This document shows, in pieces, positions 41,163-49,805 of a stretch of 64,000 nt of DNA; position 1 is the first letter of the stretch; the number at the start of each line of letters is the position of its first letter. The DNA lies in contig NZ_JACVPB010000004.1 in assembly GCF_018882085.1 (NCBI RefSeq), positions 141,799 to 205,798 of the forward strand. Reading direction: 5' to 3'. Source of the stretch: Polynucleobacter sp. AP-Reno-20A-A9 (GTDB lineage Bacteria > Pseudomonadota > Gammaproteobacteria > Burkholderiales > Burkholderiaceae). A program made the translations under genes and the position numbers. The notes beneath the pieces are model-generated. The model made no database searches. It was not told the DNA's origin and saw only the letters and a program-made list of their open reading frames with translations.

Positions 41163-41944
41163 ATTGCCTGAATTTGTCCACCATCAATACGCATGACGGT
41201 TCCAGTAATGAACGAGGCGTTTTGGCTAGCCAAAAATGCCGCTGCATCACCATACTCCTTAGGATCACCATATCTACCCATCGGAATCTGTCTTAGGCTA
41301 GCCTTTACTACATCCTCATAGCTGGCGCCCTCTCGCTTTGCGCGCGCTTCATCTAACTGACGCAGACGATCGGTTGCAATCCTTCCAGGCATGATGATGT
41401 TGACTGTAATACCTTCTGCAGCAACTTCTGCCGCCAATGTTTTAGACCACCCAAGTAGTGCGGCACGCAAGGTATTGGAAATAGCTAAATTTTTGATAGG
41501 GGCAATGGCGCCTGAAGTGGTGCTGGTAATAATGCGGCCCCACTGACGCTGGCGCATTCCAGGCAATACGCGATCGGTAATTGCAATGAGCGATAGCACC
41601 ATATCATTAAAGCTCTTTTGCCAGAGCGCTGGGTCTTGTCCAGCGGCCGGGGTTGGAGGTGGCCCACCCGTGTTGTTAATCAGAATATCAATCGGACCAA
41701 GCTCTTTCTCAATTCTAGAGACCAAGCCGTCAATCACGGAAGAATCCGATAGATCCCAATTGAGCGCCAATGCCTGTCCACCTGCAGCCTCTATCAATCT
41801 TACGGACTCACTCAAGCCTTCCGCATTTCTACCGGTAACAGCGACCTTTACACCCTCTTTAGCCAATGACACCGCCATTGCCTGCCCCAAGCCACGACTC
41901 GAAGCCATGACCAATGCAACCTTACCTTTTAATCCTAAGTCCAT
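41159..41944 (-). CDS. SDR family oxidoreductase lacking the usual YxxxK pair
   Basis: Rossmann-fold protein of 261 residues. The cofactor loop is ASSRGLGQ, and the NNTGG block at about residues 90-94 matches NNAG. The canonical Tyr-x-x-x-Lys is replaced: after TTSGAIAPIKNLA the sequence reads ISNTLRAALLGWSK, putting Ser156 and Arg160 where Tyr and Lys belong. A named SDR subgroup carries the same replacement, so this is not a sequencing artefact. Normal ketoreductase chemistry is doubtful. It overlaps the FtsX-like gene by four bases. Confidence 0.85.
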   Translation of the reverse strand: MDLGLKGKVALVMASSRGLGQAMAVSLAKEGVKVAVTGRNAEGLSESVRLIEAAGGQALALNWDLSDSSVIDGLVSRIEKELGPIDILINNTGGPPPTPAAGQDPALWQKSFNDMVLSLIAITDRVLPGMRQRQWGRIITSTTSGAIAPIKNLAISNTLRAALLGWSKTLAAEVAAEGITVNIIMPGRIATDRLRQLDEARAKREGASYEDVVKASLRQIPMGRYGDPKEYGDAAAFLASQNASFITGTVMRIDGGQIQAI

Positions 41945-41973
41945 CTCATCTCCAAAAACTGAATTTTATATAT

Positions 41974-42960
41974 TTAATCTAACTGTAATTTCTGCTTCGC
42001 AACAACCTCTTTGTAGACGGCGTATTCGGCTTTAATTTCTTTTGTAAACGCTTCAGAACCATTGACATTGATGATAGAGCCCGTATCTTCAATACGCTTC
42101 TTCACCGCAGGATCGGTCACCACCTTTTGTAGTGCAGCCGTATATTTATCAACGATATCTTTTGGCATTCCTGCAGGACCCAAAAGACCGTAATAAGCCA
42201 TCCGATTAACTGGCGCTAAACCCACTTCAGCAAAAGTAGGCACATTTGGCAATTGAGCCAAGCGTTTAGGTGCAGCGATAACAATCGGCACAAGCTTGCC
42301 GTCTTTAATAAAAGGAAAGGACGATGGCAAGTTATCAAAGATCATAGAGACTTGACCACCCACAGTATCAGCCAAGGCGGGGCCAGCTCCACGATAAGGA
42401 ATGTGCACAATAAATACCCCAGTCAAACTTTTAAAGAGTTCGGTTTGCAGATGACCAATACCACCAGTACCCGAGCTCGAATAAGAATACTTACCGGGAT
42501 TCGCTTTCAAAACCTGCATAAAAGTTTTGAAATCCTTAGCGGGAAATGATGGATTTACTGCAATGATGTTCGGTGTCGCAGCAATATTGCTGATTGCCGT
42601 GAAATCAGTCACAGGGTCGTAGCCAATCTTTGGGTTAATCGCAGGATTGGCTGCAGTAGTAGAAACGGTAGCCATACCAATGGTGTAGCCATCCTTCGGT
42701 GATCGCATGACTTCCAATGCGCCTATGGATCCGCCTCCACCCGCTTTATTCTCAACAATCACCGGTTGCCCCAACTGACGTCCCAAGGCATCACCAACGG
42801 CACGCGCAATGATGTCTGTGCTTCCGCCAGGTGCAAATGGAACAATTAGGCGAATGGGTTTGTTGGGGAAAGTATCTGCGTGCAGCGGGGCAAGAGAGCT
42901 TGCGGCAATCAGTAATGTTGCGCCAACGATTTTGATCATGCTTACTGGAGTGGATTTCAT
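41974..42960 (-). CDS. Bug/TctC-family periplasmic solute-binding receptor
   Basis: A second Bug receptor (328 residues). Signal peptide at about residues 1-29 ending APLHA, then FPNKPIRLIVPFAPGGSTDIIAR, the diagnostic first strand and loop. GKYSYSSSGTGGIGHLQTELF and HIPYRGAGPALADTVGGQV are the middle blocks. It sits five bases after the MCE-associated lipoprotein gene and 29 bases before the SDR, so it may be co-transcribed with the lipid-transport operon. No TTT membrane subunits are nearby. Confidence 0.9.
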   Translation of the reverse strand: MKSTPVSMIKIVGATLLIAASSLAPLHADTFPNKPIRLIVPFAPGGSTDIIARAVGDALGRQLGQPVIVENKAGGGGSIGALEVMRSPKDGYTIGMATVSTTAANPAINPKIGYDPVTDFTAISNIAATPNIIAVNPSFPAKDFKTFMQVLKANPGKYSYSSSGTGGIGHLQTELFKSLTGVFIVHIPYRGAGPALADTVGGQVSMIFDNLPSSFPFIKDGKLVPIVIAAPKRLAQLPNVPTFAEVGLAPVNRMAYYGLLGPAGMPKDIVDKYTAALQKVVTDPAVKKRIEDTGSIINVNGSEAFTKEIKAEYAVYKEVVAKQKLQLD

Positions 42961-42964
42961 AAAA

Positions 42965-43591
42965 TTACTGCCCTAAAGGTTTTGGTAAATTGCCTGCATA
43001 TTTATAGAGTTGGCTCTCGTATTCACTCAAGATCTGAGCGAGTGCTTCTTGGAGACCCAAGACTAGAGCCTCAGGAGTATTGTCTTTGAGGGCAACGCGC
43101 TTGGTGTAGCGATTTGCACCAATCAAGGGATTCGCCTTGCCGGCATTGGTGGCACTCAAGAAAAACTCTACACTCACTACCGCCTCAGGTTGCTTGCGGT
43201 AATCGCCATAAAACTCTTCTACTGTTGCCTGCAAATAATAGTAAGGAAAGAGGCTATTACTTTGACCGACTGTTGAGGAAAATATATTCGCCTTATTCAT
43301 CCATTGGCGTTCAGCATTGCCAATCATTTCGGCGGGAATAGTCGCGTAGACGTTATAAAAGTCCTTTTCATAGCGTTGATCGCCTGTGCGATAGACCAAA
43401 GATCTTCCATCAAAAGGCGGGGTAACCGATACAGAACCCATCTTTAACCAAATATCTGTGCGCGCTTGACGCGGAGCAGCGGTTCTATCTGGGGATACCA
43501 TCCAGGTAGTTGGCCCTACGGGTGGTCTAGTAGGCAAGGTGCAAGAGACCAATCCCATAATGGCAAAGCTTAATAAAATTCGCCTCATCAT
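42965..43591 (-). CDS. ABC-type transport auxiliary lipoprotein (PqiC/MlaD-associated)
   Basis: Outer-membrane lipoprotein component of an MCE transport system, 208 residues. The lipobox LVSC is at about residues 14-17, so mature Cys17. The body shows features of the ABC_trans_aux fold: GSVSVTPPFDGRSLVYRTGDQRYEKDFYNVY, then a MIGNAERQWMNKANIF helix. Its ATG overlaps the MCE gene stop by four bases, which ties it to the same machine. Confidence 0.85.
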   Translation of the reverse strand: MMRRILLSFAIMGLVSCTLPTRPPVGPTTWMVSPDRTAAPRQARTDIWLKMGSVSVTPPFDGRSLVYRTGDQRYEKDFYNVYATIPAEMIGNAERQWMNKANIFSSTVGQSNSLFPYYYLQATVEEFYGDYRKQPEAVVSVEFFLSATNAGKANPLIGANRYTKRVALKDNTPEALVLGLQEALAQILSEYESQLYKYAGNLPKPLGQ

Positions 43592-44514
43592 TTCTGGGCT
43601 CCAGACTGACCGGCACTGCTATTGGGTGTAATTTTCTTTGGTGGGTCACTCCAAATCAAGCTTGATGGGGATTGGCTTGCGATACGGCTAAATTCATTTA
43701 AATTCTCGCTTGCCTGCTTAATATTTTCCATAGTCAATACGGTGTCTCCTTGCACACTCGTAATAGTCTGACGCAAAGAAGTCGTTGCCGCCGCCAATTC
43801 ACGCATCAAAACGCCAAGCTCCTCTTTGTCAGTTGCCTTAGCAATACGAGCCATGATGACGTTTAGCTGCTTAACAGATTCGATAACGCCTTCATTGCCT
43901 TTGCCATCACCCGCCATCAGCACATTTAAATTGCCCAGCAAGGCATCCAATTTTTTCTGTGTGCCATCAAGATTCATATTGTTTAAGGCGCCAATTAAGT
44001 TCTGAATGCCAGAAATAATTTCATCGGCCTGATTTGGTAGGGATGGGATTACCGGATACTCGGGCTTCCAAGAAAAAGGAAGTGGCGGAGTGGATGATGC
44101 ATTAGCAACAAAATCAAATTCAACATAGTTCACCCCGGTAATGCCCATCGACTTTATGCGAGCGCGTAAATTGTTTTTTACAAACTCGCCGATTTGATCT
44201 GGATTCACCTTGTCACCAAAAATTTGCATTCTGACGACCACATACTGGCGACGATCATGAAAAGGTAAATCCCTTTCGTAGATATCGCCGGATAAGCCAA
44301 TCGAGGTTACTTGACCAATCTTAACTCCGCGGAACCGTACAGCCGCTCCTGCATCTAAGCCTGTTACAGACTGCTTGATATAAGTCTCAACCATAAATGA
44401 TTTTTGGAAGAATTTGCCTCCACCAAAAATGAGAATCACAGTAATCAGTACGCCAATTGCAGCAAGCACAAAAGCGCCTAAGCGAAAATAATTGGGGTTT
44501 GAATTATTACTCAT
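43588..44514 (-). CDS. MCE-domain protein of a phospholipid ABC transporter (MlaD family)
   Basis: Anchored periplasmic lipid-binding protein, 308 residues. One N-terminal membrane helix (about 10-30) precedes the MCE domain: YIKQSVTGLDAGAAVRFRGVKIGQVTSIGL at about residues 43-72. A long helical C-terminal region with TxxxxQTITSVQGDTVL extends about 120 residues past the MCE domain, longer than enterobacterial MlaD (about 183 residues in total). It overlaps the ATPase gene by four bases. Confidence 0.88.
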   Translation of the reverse strand: MSNNSNPNYFRLGAFVLAAIGVLITVILIFGGGKFFQKSFMVETYIKQSVTGLDAGAAVRFRGVKIGQVTSIGLSGDIYERDLPFHDRRQYVVVRMQIFGDKVNPDQIGEFVKNNLRARIKSMGITGVNYVEFDFVANASSTPPLPFSWKPEYPVIPSLPNQADEIISGIQNLIGALNNMNLDGTQKKLDALLGNLNVLMAGDGKGNEGVIESVKQLNVIMARIAKATDKEELGVLMRELAAATTSLRQTITSVQGDTVLTMENIKQASENLNEFSRIASQSPSSLIWSDPPKKITPNSSAGQSGAQK

Positions 44515-45287
44515 GCTGCGTCCTTGCTCATAATACGATTGAAGAATTGATGCACTCGTGGATCTTTGCTTGTATCACGCAATACTTTGGGATCGCCCTC
44601 TGCGATGATTCCTTTGGCGCCTTTGTCTAACATGATCACCTTGTCAGCAATCGCATAGATGCTGGCAAGTTCATGGGATACGATGACAAAGGTGATTCCT
44701 AAGTTTTTTGATAGATCCTGAATCGTGCTATCCAGATCAGCGGAAGTAATGGGATCCAAGCCAGCCGATGGTTCATCTAGGAATAATATTTTGGGGTCAA
44801 GTGCCATGGCACGAGCAATCGCCGCCCTCTTTTGCATGCCGCCACTAATTTCACTGGGCATATAGGATTCATACGGCAATAGACCGACTAGATCGAGCTT
44901 GCAGCGCGCTAATAAGTCCATTTGTGTTTGTGTTAGCTGGGTATATTCCTGCATAAACAAAGTCACGTTATCAAGTAAGTTCATCGAACCAAATAAGGCG
45001 CCTTGTTGATACATCACGCCAAAACTTGTCATGATCTTCTGGCGCTCTGCTCCAACTGCGGTGGTGATATTTTGCCCTTCAATCAGAACATCGCCAGACA
45101 GGGGCTGATAAAGACCGAATAGGTTTTTTAACAAACTGGATTTGCCGCAACCTGAACCACCTAGAATGACAAAAATTTCACCGTAATTCACTGTGAAATT
45201 CAGATTCTGCATCAGGACATTAGTGCCATAACCCACAGTGAGGTTTTGAACATCAATTGCGCATTGAGATTTGTTTGGCGTATCCAT
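44511..45287 (-). CDS. ABC transporter ATP-binding protein (MlaF-like)
   Basis: Energises the MCE lipid transporter, 258 residues. Walker A is LGGSGCGKSSLLK, Q-loop VMYQQGALFGS, signature ISGGMQKRAAIARAMA, Walker B ILFLDEPSAGLDP and switch His in VIVSHEL. The MQKR signature and the SAGLDP variant are typical of the MlaF group. It overlaps the permease stop and the MCE start, consistent with a tight operon. Confidence 0.92.
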   Translation of the reverse strand: MDTPNKSQCAIDVQNLTVGYGTNVLMQNLNFTVNYGEIFVILGGSGCGKSSLLKNLFGLYQPLSGDVLIEGQNITTAVGAERQKIMTSFGVMYQQGALFGSMNLLDNVTLFMQEYTQLTQTQMDLLARCKLDLVGLLPYESYMPSEISGGMQKRAAIARAMALDPKILFLDEPSAGLDPITSADLDSTIQDLSKNLGITFVIVSHELASIYAIADKVIMLDKGAKGIIAEGDPKVLRDTSKDPRVHQFFNRIMSKDAA

Positions 45288-46459
45288 CAGAAACCGGTCT
45301 TATAGGAAATGAAGGCAAAAATACCATCGACCAACACAATCAAAACAATGCTACTGACTACTGCGCGTGTTGCTGAAATACCAACTGCAGCCGCACCATT
45401 TCCGGTTTGCATACCGCGTAGACAACCTACTGCTGAAACAACAACACCAAAAAGTGTCGCCTTAATTAAACCTGATCCAATATCTTCGACATCCACAGCA
45501 GAAAGCATGCCGTTATAGAAGTTCACAAAAGGAATGCCGTAGATCAACATCGTCAACATTGAGGAAAAAATGCTGACAATATCAGCAAACAAAGTCAAAA
45601 TCGGCGCAACTAAAATACCCGCTAGGACGCGTGGTACGACTAAAAAACGAATGGGGCTTAGACCACCAGAAACAAGTGCATCTACCTCGCTATTCACGGT
45701 CATCGTGCCAATCTCGGCGGCAAAAGCAGCTGAGGAACGTCCCGCTAACAAAATAGCGGTAATCAGTGGGCCCATTTCTCGTACAATGCCCAATGCCGCC
45801 AATGGGCCTACAAAAGATACTGCGCCAAACTGCTGCATGCCGATAGCTGCTTGGAATGAGAGAATGACGCCAATTAAAAAAGCGACTAATCCAACGATAG
45901 GCAATGCCGCTATACCCGCCTGCACTGCAGCGTTAACAAAATCACCCCAGCGGACTTGATTGGGGTAACGAATAGACCAAGCTAAATCAGCTGCAAGATG
46001 GCCAGTAAATGAAATTAATCCAGCAGCATCATCAATTAAATTTTGCGTTGCCATTCCAGTACTGACCACAAAACTTCTTTTGGGTTTTACAGCGGAAACA
46101 GGAAATAAATTACTGATCGGATTGAATTCGCCTAATAACGGCTCATAGCGAGGATCTAAGCCAACGACATCGAACTTTGCACCCGCTGTTGTTTGCGCTT
46201 CTTCAACCCCAATCAGAAATGCAATACCAGCACCATCTAAGAAAGTAACTTTGGATGCATCAAATGCCAGAGACTTGCTTTTGCTATCGCCCTGTTTCAA
46301 CCAGGCATCTTGAGCATTGCGGATTTGAGTCCAAACACCACCCAAGGAATAGACATTGATATTGCCACTCAGAAGTACCTTAGCGTTATTGGCATCTATC
46401 TGCGACCAAACTGCCACTGGGGTGTCAGAAACGGCATAAATGGTGTCAGAAGTGCTCAT
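45287..46459 (-). CDS. STAS-domain/MlaE-type permease fusion
   Basis: Inner-membrane permease of the MCE system, 390 residues. Residues about 20-125 form a STAS-like domain (LSGNINVYSL, then SLAFDASKVTFLDGAGIAFLIG), here fused to the permease rather than encoded as a separate MlaB. The MlaE body follows, with LPIVGLVAFLIGVILSFQAAIGMQQFG and ILLAGRSSAAFAAEIGTMTVNSEVDAL. TATAGT lies six bases before the ATG and no ribosome site is present, so the mRNA may be leaderless. Confidence 0.88.
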   Translation of the reverse strand: MSTSDTIYAVSDTPVAVWSQIDANNAKVLLSGNINVYSLGGVWTQIRNAQDAWLKQGDSKSKSLAFDASKVTFLDGAGIAFLIGVEEAQTTAGAKFDVVGLDPRYEPLLGEFNPISNLFPVSAVKPKRSFVVSTGMATQNLIDDAAGLISFTGHLAADLAWSIRYPNQVRWGDFVNAAVQAGIAALPIVGLVAFLIGVILSFQAAIGMQQFGAVSFVGPLAALGIVREMGPLITAILLAGRSSAAFAAEIGTMTVNSEVDALVSGGLSPIRFLVVPRVLAGILVAPILTLFADIVSIFSSMLTMLIYGIPFVNFYNGMLSAVDVEDIGSGLIKATLFGVVVSAVGCLRGMQTGNGAAAVGISATRAVVSSIVLIVLVDGIFAFISYKTGF

Positions 46460-46465
46460 ATGCAG

Positions 46466-46471
46466 ACTATA
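46466..46471 (-). promoter_or_regulatory. Candidate -10 (TATAGT) immediately before the MCE operon
   Basis: TATAGT-CTGCAT-ATG puts the expected transcript start at or beside the initiation codon. The -35 region is poor. The element fits between the permease start and the tRNA-Arg terminator. Confidence 0.4.
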
Positions 46472-46501
46472 AGGTATCTCTGTGAATGCACTGAGAAAAG
46501 C

Positions 46502-46541
46502 CTAAAAAGAGAAAAGGGCCCAGTTCTTCAACTAGGCCCTT
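46502..46541 (-). terminator. Intrinsic terminator of tRNA-Arg
   Basis: On the minus strand AAGGGCC-TAGTT-GAAG-AACTG-GGCCCTT forms a long stem, interrupted by one T/G position on each side, followed by TTTTCTCTTTTT-type U-rich sequence. It starts nine bases after the tRNA CCA end. Confidence 0.88.
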
Positions 46542-46549
46542 ATGTAGGT

Positions 46550-46626
46550 TGGTGCGGCTGGCAGGAATTGAACCCACGACCCCTTGGTTCGTAGCCAAGT
46601 ACTCTATCCAGCTGAGCTACAGCCGC
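46550..46626 (-). tRNA. tRNA-Arg (anticodon ACG)
   Basis: Cloverleaf with acceptor GCGGCTG/CAGCCGC, D-arm GCTCAGCTGGATAGAGT, anticodon arm CTTGG-CTACGAA-CCAAG (anticodon ACG, modified to ICG in bacteria, reading CGU/C/A), T-arm GTGGGTTCAATTCCTGC and encoded CCA. Length is 77 bases. It is divergent from greB with only 18 bases between them. Confidence 0.97.
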
Positions 46627-46632
46627 AACAGC

Positions 46633-46642
46633 CATAATTATG
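46633..46642. promoter_or_regulatory. 10-bp palindrome giving overlapping -10 boxes for tRNA-Arg and greB
   Basis: CATAATTATG is a perfect palindrome, so the same -10-like hexamer CATAAT is read on both strands. On the plus strand it lies six bases before the greB ATG; on the minus strand it lies ten bases before the first tRNA-Arg base. Use by both genes is inference. Confidence 0.45.
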
Positions 46643-46644
46643 CC

Positions 46645-47145
46645 ATGGAAGAGAAAAACTACATCACCCCCGCTGGTCACGAACGTATCAAGACCGAGCT
46701 CCTTCAGCTCTTAAACCTTGATAGGCCGGAGGTTGTCAAGGTTGTTCACTGGGCTGCGAGCAATGGTGATCGGTCGGAAAATGGGGACTATATCTACGGG
46801 AAAAAGCGTTTAAGAGAGATTGATAGGCGGATCCGCTTCCTAAATAAACGCCTAGAATTTGCCGTGGTTGTCGATAATTCTGCTCGTAAATCGGGTGAAA
46901 ATGACGCTGAACAGGTGTTCTTTGGTGCAACCGTGACCTACGCAACATTAGAGGGTCCTGAAGCAAACAAGGAGACTGTAATCACAATAGTGGGAGTAGA
47001 TGAGGTTGACCTGGATAAAGGGCATGTCAGCTGGGTTTCACCAATAGCCAAGGCCTTAATTAAGTCTCGGATCGGGGACTGTGTTTTTATCCAAACACCC
47101 ACCGGCCCCGCTGAAATTGAAATCTTAGAAGTTCAATACCTATAA
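46645..47145 (+). CDS. greB: Transcription elongation factor GreB
   Basis: Cleaves backtracked RNA in RNA polymerase, 166 residues. The N-terminal coiled coil ends in SNGDRSENGDYIYGKKRLREIDRR, whose acidic tip (Asp/Glu) inserts into the active site. The basic YIYGKKRLREIDRRIRFL patch is the GreB rather than GreA form. Start ATG 46645 (MEEKNYITPAG). The longer frame from 46549 runs through the tRNA gene and is not real. It has no ribosome site, so translation may start on a leaderless transcript. Confidence 0.93.
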   Translation: MEEKNYITPAGHERIKTELLQLLNLDRPEVVKVVHWAASNGDRSENGDYIYGKKRLREIDRRIRFLNKRLEFAVVVDNSARKSGENDAEQVFFGATVTYATLEGPEANKETVITIVGVDEVDLDKGHVSWVSPIAKALIKSRIGDCVFIQTPTGPAEIEILEVQYL

Positions 47146-47148
47146 AAC

Positions 47149-49542
47149 TTAAACGGCGCGGGTACGTGTCACACGCATGACATCAGGATTAGCCCGCAAG
47201 CTGCGCATCACCTTTGAAAGATGCAAGCGGTCATAAACCTGGATCGTAAAGCGAATTGTTACTGAATCTTCTTTAAATCGATCTTCCATGGATACATTCA
47301 TGATGTTGGAGTCAGCAGATGTAACGCTGCTCGCCACCCTAGCCAAAACACCCTTACCCTGGCGTGTGTCGATCGCTAGATCCAATTCAAACTCACGATT
47401 CAGCTCTTTACCCCACTCAACCTCGACCCATTTATCACTGTCCTTGGAGAGCATGCGCAATGCCACAGGACAATCGTTGGTGTGCACTTGTAATCCCTCG
47501 CCCTTTCCAAGATAACCAATGATGTTGTCACCTGGAATAGGATGGCAGCAAGTTTGGAAATGAATCGAATTACCCTCACGTCCATCAACCAAGATGGCTT
47601 GACGTTGATGCTGATGAGACAACTCTTGGTTTGGTGAGACCCAATCAGCAACACCCAAGCGCATTTGCTCCGCTCCACCCTCATCATCAATCAAAATCTT
47701 GAGACGAATTGCAAGCTCCTGTGGAGAGCGTCTACCCAGGGCAATATTGACACAAGCCTCTTCGCGGGTTTTGTCGCCAGTCCAATGTGTTAGCTTTTCC
47801 CAAATCTCTGGGCTTAACAAAGCTGCATCAACAGCCTGCTGGCGTAATGCATTTGCTAAAAGACGTTCGCCCAACTGCAGAGATTCAGAGTAATGCTTGG
47901 TTTTAAGCGAATGTCGTATTGAAGCGCGAGCTTTACCAGTCCGTACAAATGCAAGCCAACCTGGATTGGGTTGTGAGCTTGCTGACGTAATGACCTCGAC
48001 AATGTCACTATTCTTCAGCTCGCTGCGCAAAGGCAATTGCAAACCGTTGATTTTGACGGCTACGCAGGTATTGCCCAGATCACTATGTATTGAGTAAGCA
48101 AAATCTAAAGCGGTTGCGCCTCGTGGTAAAGCCCTAATCTGTCCAGTCGGGGTAAACACATAAACAGCGTCCGGGAACAAATCAATTTTGACGTGCTCTA
48201 AGAATTCTTGAGAGTCACCGCTACTATCCTGAATATCAATTAAGGACTGTAGCCACTGGTGAGCCCGGTTTTGTACGTCACTCATATCAGGGGAGCCGTC
48301 TTTATAAGCCCAGTGCGCTGCTACACCGGCTTCAGCAACCGCGTGCATTTCCGTTGTACGAATTTGAAACTCTACCGGCACGCCCGAAGGGCCCAATAAA
48401 GTGGTGTGCAAGGACTGATAGCCATTTAATTTAGGAATCGCAATGTAATCCTTAAATTTCCCCGGCATGGGCTTGTATAAAGAATGCAAAATACCGAGTG
48501 CGCGATAGCATTCATCAATTGAATGTACGGTAACGCGAAAAGCATAAACATCTAACACCTGAGAAAAGCTTAAATGCTTGGAACGCATCTTGGTATAGAT
48601 GCTAAAGAGCGTCTTTTCTCGACCACGCAGATCAACCTCTAAATTCGCTTTAGCAAAGGCCATACGAGAAGCTTGCAAAATCTTCTCAACCATTTCCTTA
48701 CGATTGCCGCGCGCCCGCTTTACAGCGCCCTCAATGACCCGAAAACGCATTGGCATGGAGTAACGGAAACTAAGATCTTGTAAATCACGGTAAATCACAT
48801 TCAAGCCAAGACGGTGAGCGATTGGTGCGTAGATTTCAATGGTTTCAGTGGCTACTCGACGACGCTTCTCCATAGGTACGGCATCTAGGGTGCGCATATT
48901 GTGGGTGCGGTCAGCCAGCTTAACCAAGATAACGCGTACATCTCGCGCCATTGCCATGAACATTTTGCGGAAGCTCTCTGCTTGCGCCTCTGCATGACTC
49001 TGAAATTCTAATTTATCGAGTTTGGTTAAGCCCTCAACCAACTCCGCCACCTTATTGCCGAACTTTTCAACCAAATCCGCCTTAGTGCAACCGGTATCTT
49101 CAATTACATCATGCATCAATGCGGCCATGATGGATGGCGCATCTAAGCGCCATGTTGCGCACAACTCAGCCACTGCAACTGGATGGGTAATGTATGGTTC
49201 GCCGCTATGACGGTATTGACCCAAATGAGCGGCATCAGAAAACTGAAATGCCTTTTTGACTTGTGCAATCTCTTCAGGCTTCAGATAGGAAAGCTTTGAC
49301 AGCAATCCCTCAATAGAAACTACTTGATGCTTAAGAGGAAGAATGGGTGCCGATGTCGGGCCGAACAAATGGCGACTTGATTGCGCCAACAAACTCGCAA
49401 TAATAGATTTTTTACCGCTTTGAACTGGGATGTCGGAAATCGCGTCTAACAACTGTGCTTGAGCAGGATCAAGCGAAGCATCCCTAGACGAGATGCTCCC
49501 TACTTTTTCCGATGTTTTAACTAGTCCTAAAGGGAGCTCCAC
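47149..49542 (-). CDS. Bifunctional (p)ppGpp synthetase/hydrolase, RelA/SpoT family, GTG start
   Basis: Makes and degrades the alarmone (p)ppGpp, 797 residues. The HD hydrolase domain is intact (HSGEPYITHPVAV, ALMHDVIEDTG, LADRTHNMRTLDA), so this is the bifunctional SpoT-like form. The synthetase domain has GKFKDYIAIPKLNGYQSLHT. A TGS domain (VFTPTGQIRALPRGATALDFAYSIHSD) and a C-terminal ACT domain follow. GTG at 49542 has AAGGAG seven bases upstream, made from the stop region of rpoZ. Synteny gmk-rpoZ-spoT is ancestral. Confidence 0.94.
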   Translation of the reverse strand: MELPLGLVKTSEKVGSISSRDASLDPAQAQLLDAISDIPVQSGKKSIIASLLAQSSRHLFGPTSAPILPLKHQVVSIEGLLSKLSYLKPEEIAQVKKAFQFSDAAHLGQYRHSGEPYITHPVAVAELCATWRLDAPSIMAALMHDVIEDTGCTKADLVEKFGNKVAELVEGLTKLDKLEFQSHAEAQAESFRKMFMAMARDVRVILVKLADRTHNMRTLDAVPMEKRRRVATETIEIYAPIAHRLGLNVIYRDLQDLSFRYSMPMRFRVIEGAVKRARGNRKEMVEKILQASRMAFAKANLEVDLRGREKTLFSIYTKMRSKHLSFSQVLDVYAFRVTVHSIDECYRALGILHSLYKPMPGKFKDYIAIPKLNGYQSLHTTLLGPSGVPVEFQIRTTEMHAVAEAGVAAHWAYKDGSPDMSDVQNRAHQWLQSLIDIQDSSGDSQEFLEHVKIDLFPDAVYVFTPTGQIRALPRGATALDFAYSIHSDLGNTCVAVKINGLQLPLRSELKNSDIVEVITSASSQPNPGWLAFVRTGKARASIRHSLKTKHYSESLQLGERLLANALRQQAVDAALLSPEIWEKLTHWTGDKTREEACVNIALGRRSPQELAIRLKILIDDEGGAEQMRLGVADWVSPNQELSHQHQRQAILVDGREGNSIHFQTCCHPIPGDNIIGYLGKGEGLQVHTNDCPVALRMLSKDSDKWVEVEWGKELNREFELDLAIDTRQGKGVLARVASSVTSADSNIMNVSMEDRFKEDSVTIRFTIQVYDRLHLSKVMRSLRANPDVMRVTRTRAV

Positions 49543-49557
49543 ACCGGAACTCCTTAA

Positions 49558-49761
49558 TTACAGTGGTACTTTGGTCAACATGTCACGGTCAGTCACACCA
49601 GCAGCTACTTCACGCAATGCAACTACGGTAGCTTTATCTCTGGACTCAACACGTGGGGAGTGACCTTGTACTAATTGGCGAGCACGATATGTCGCAGCCA
49701 AAACCAATTCGAAACGGTTTGGAATAGTTTTAAGGCAATCTTCTACAGTAATACGGGCCAT
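49558..49761 (-). CDS. rpoZ: RNA polymerase omega subunit
   Basis: Chaperone-like small subunit of RNA polymerase, 67 residues. [30 protein letters not shown] is the conserved core, with the second block [15 protein letters not shown]. Its stop forms part of the ribosome site of the relA/spoT gene. Omega is also part of the ppGpp-binding site on polymerase in other proteobacteria, so the neighbouring alarmone gene fits. Confidence 0.96.
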   Translation of the reverse strand: MARITVEDCLKTIPNRFELVLAATYRARQLVQGHSPRVESRDKATVVALREVAAGVTDRDMLTKVPL

Positions 49762-49805
49762 GCTGGACTCACTTAATTTAGCTTCAATACCTATAGGATA
49801 ACTGA

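Noticed and set aside
46549..46644. N-terminal extension of greB through the tRNA-Arg gene
   Set aside because: Translating it would read the complement of a tRNA; family similarity begins at the ATG at 46645.
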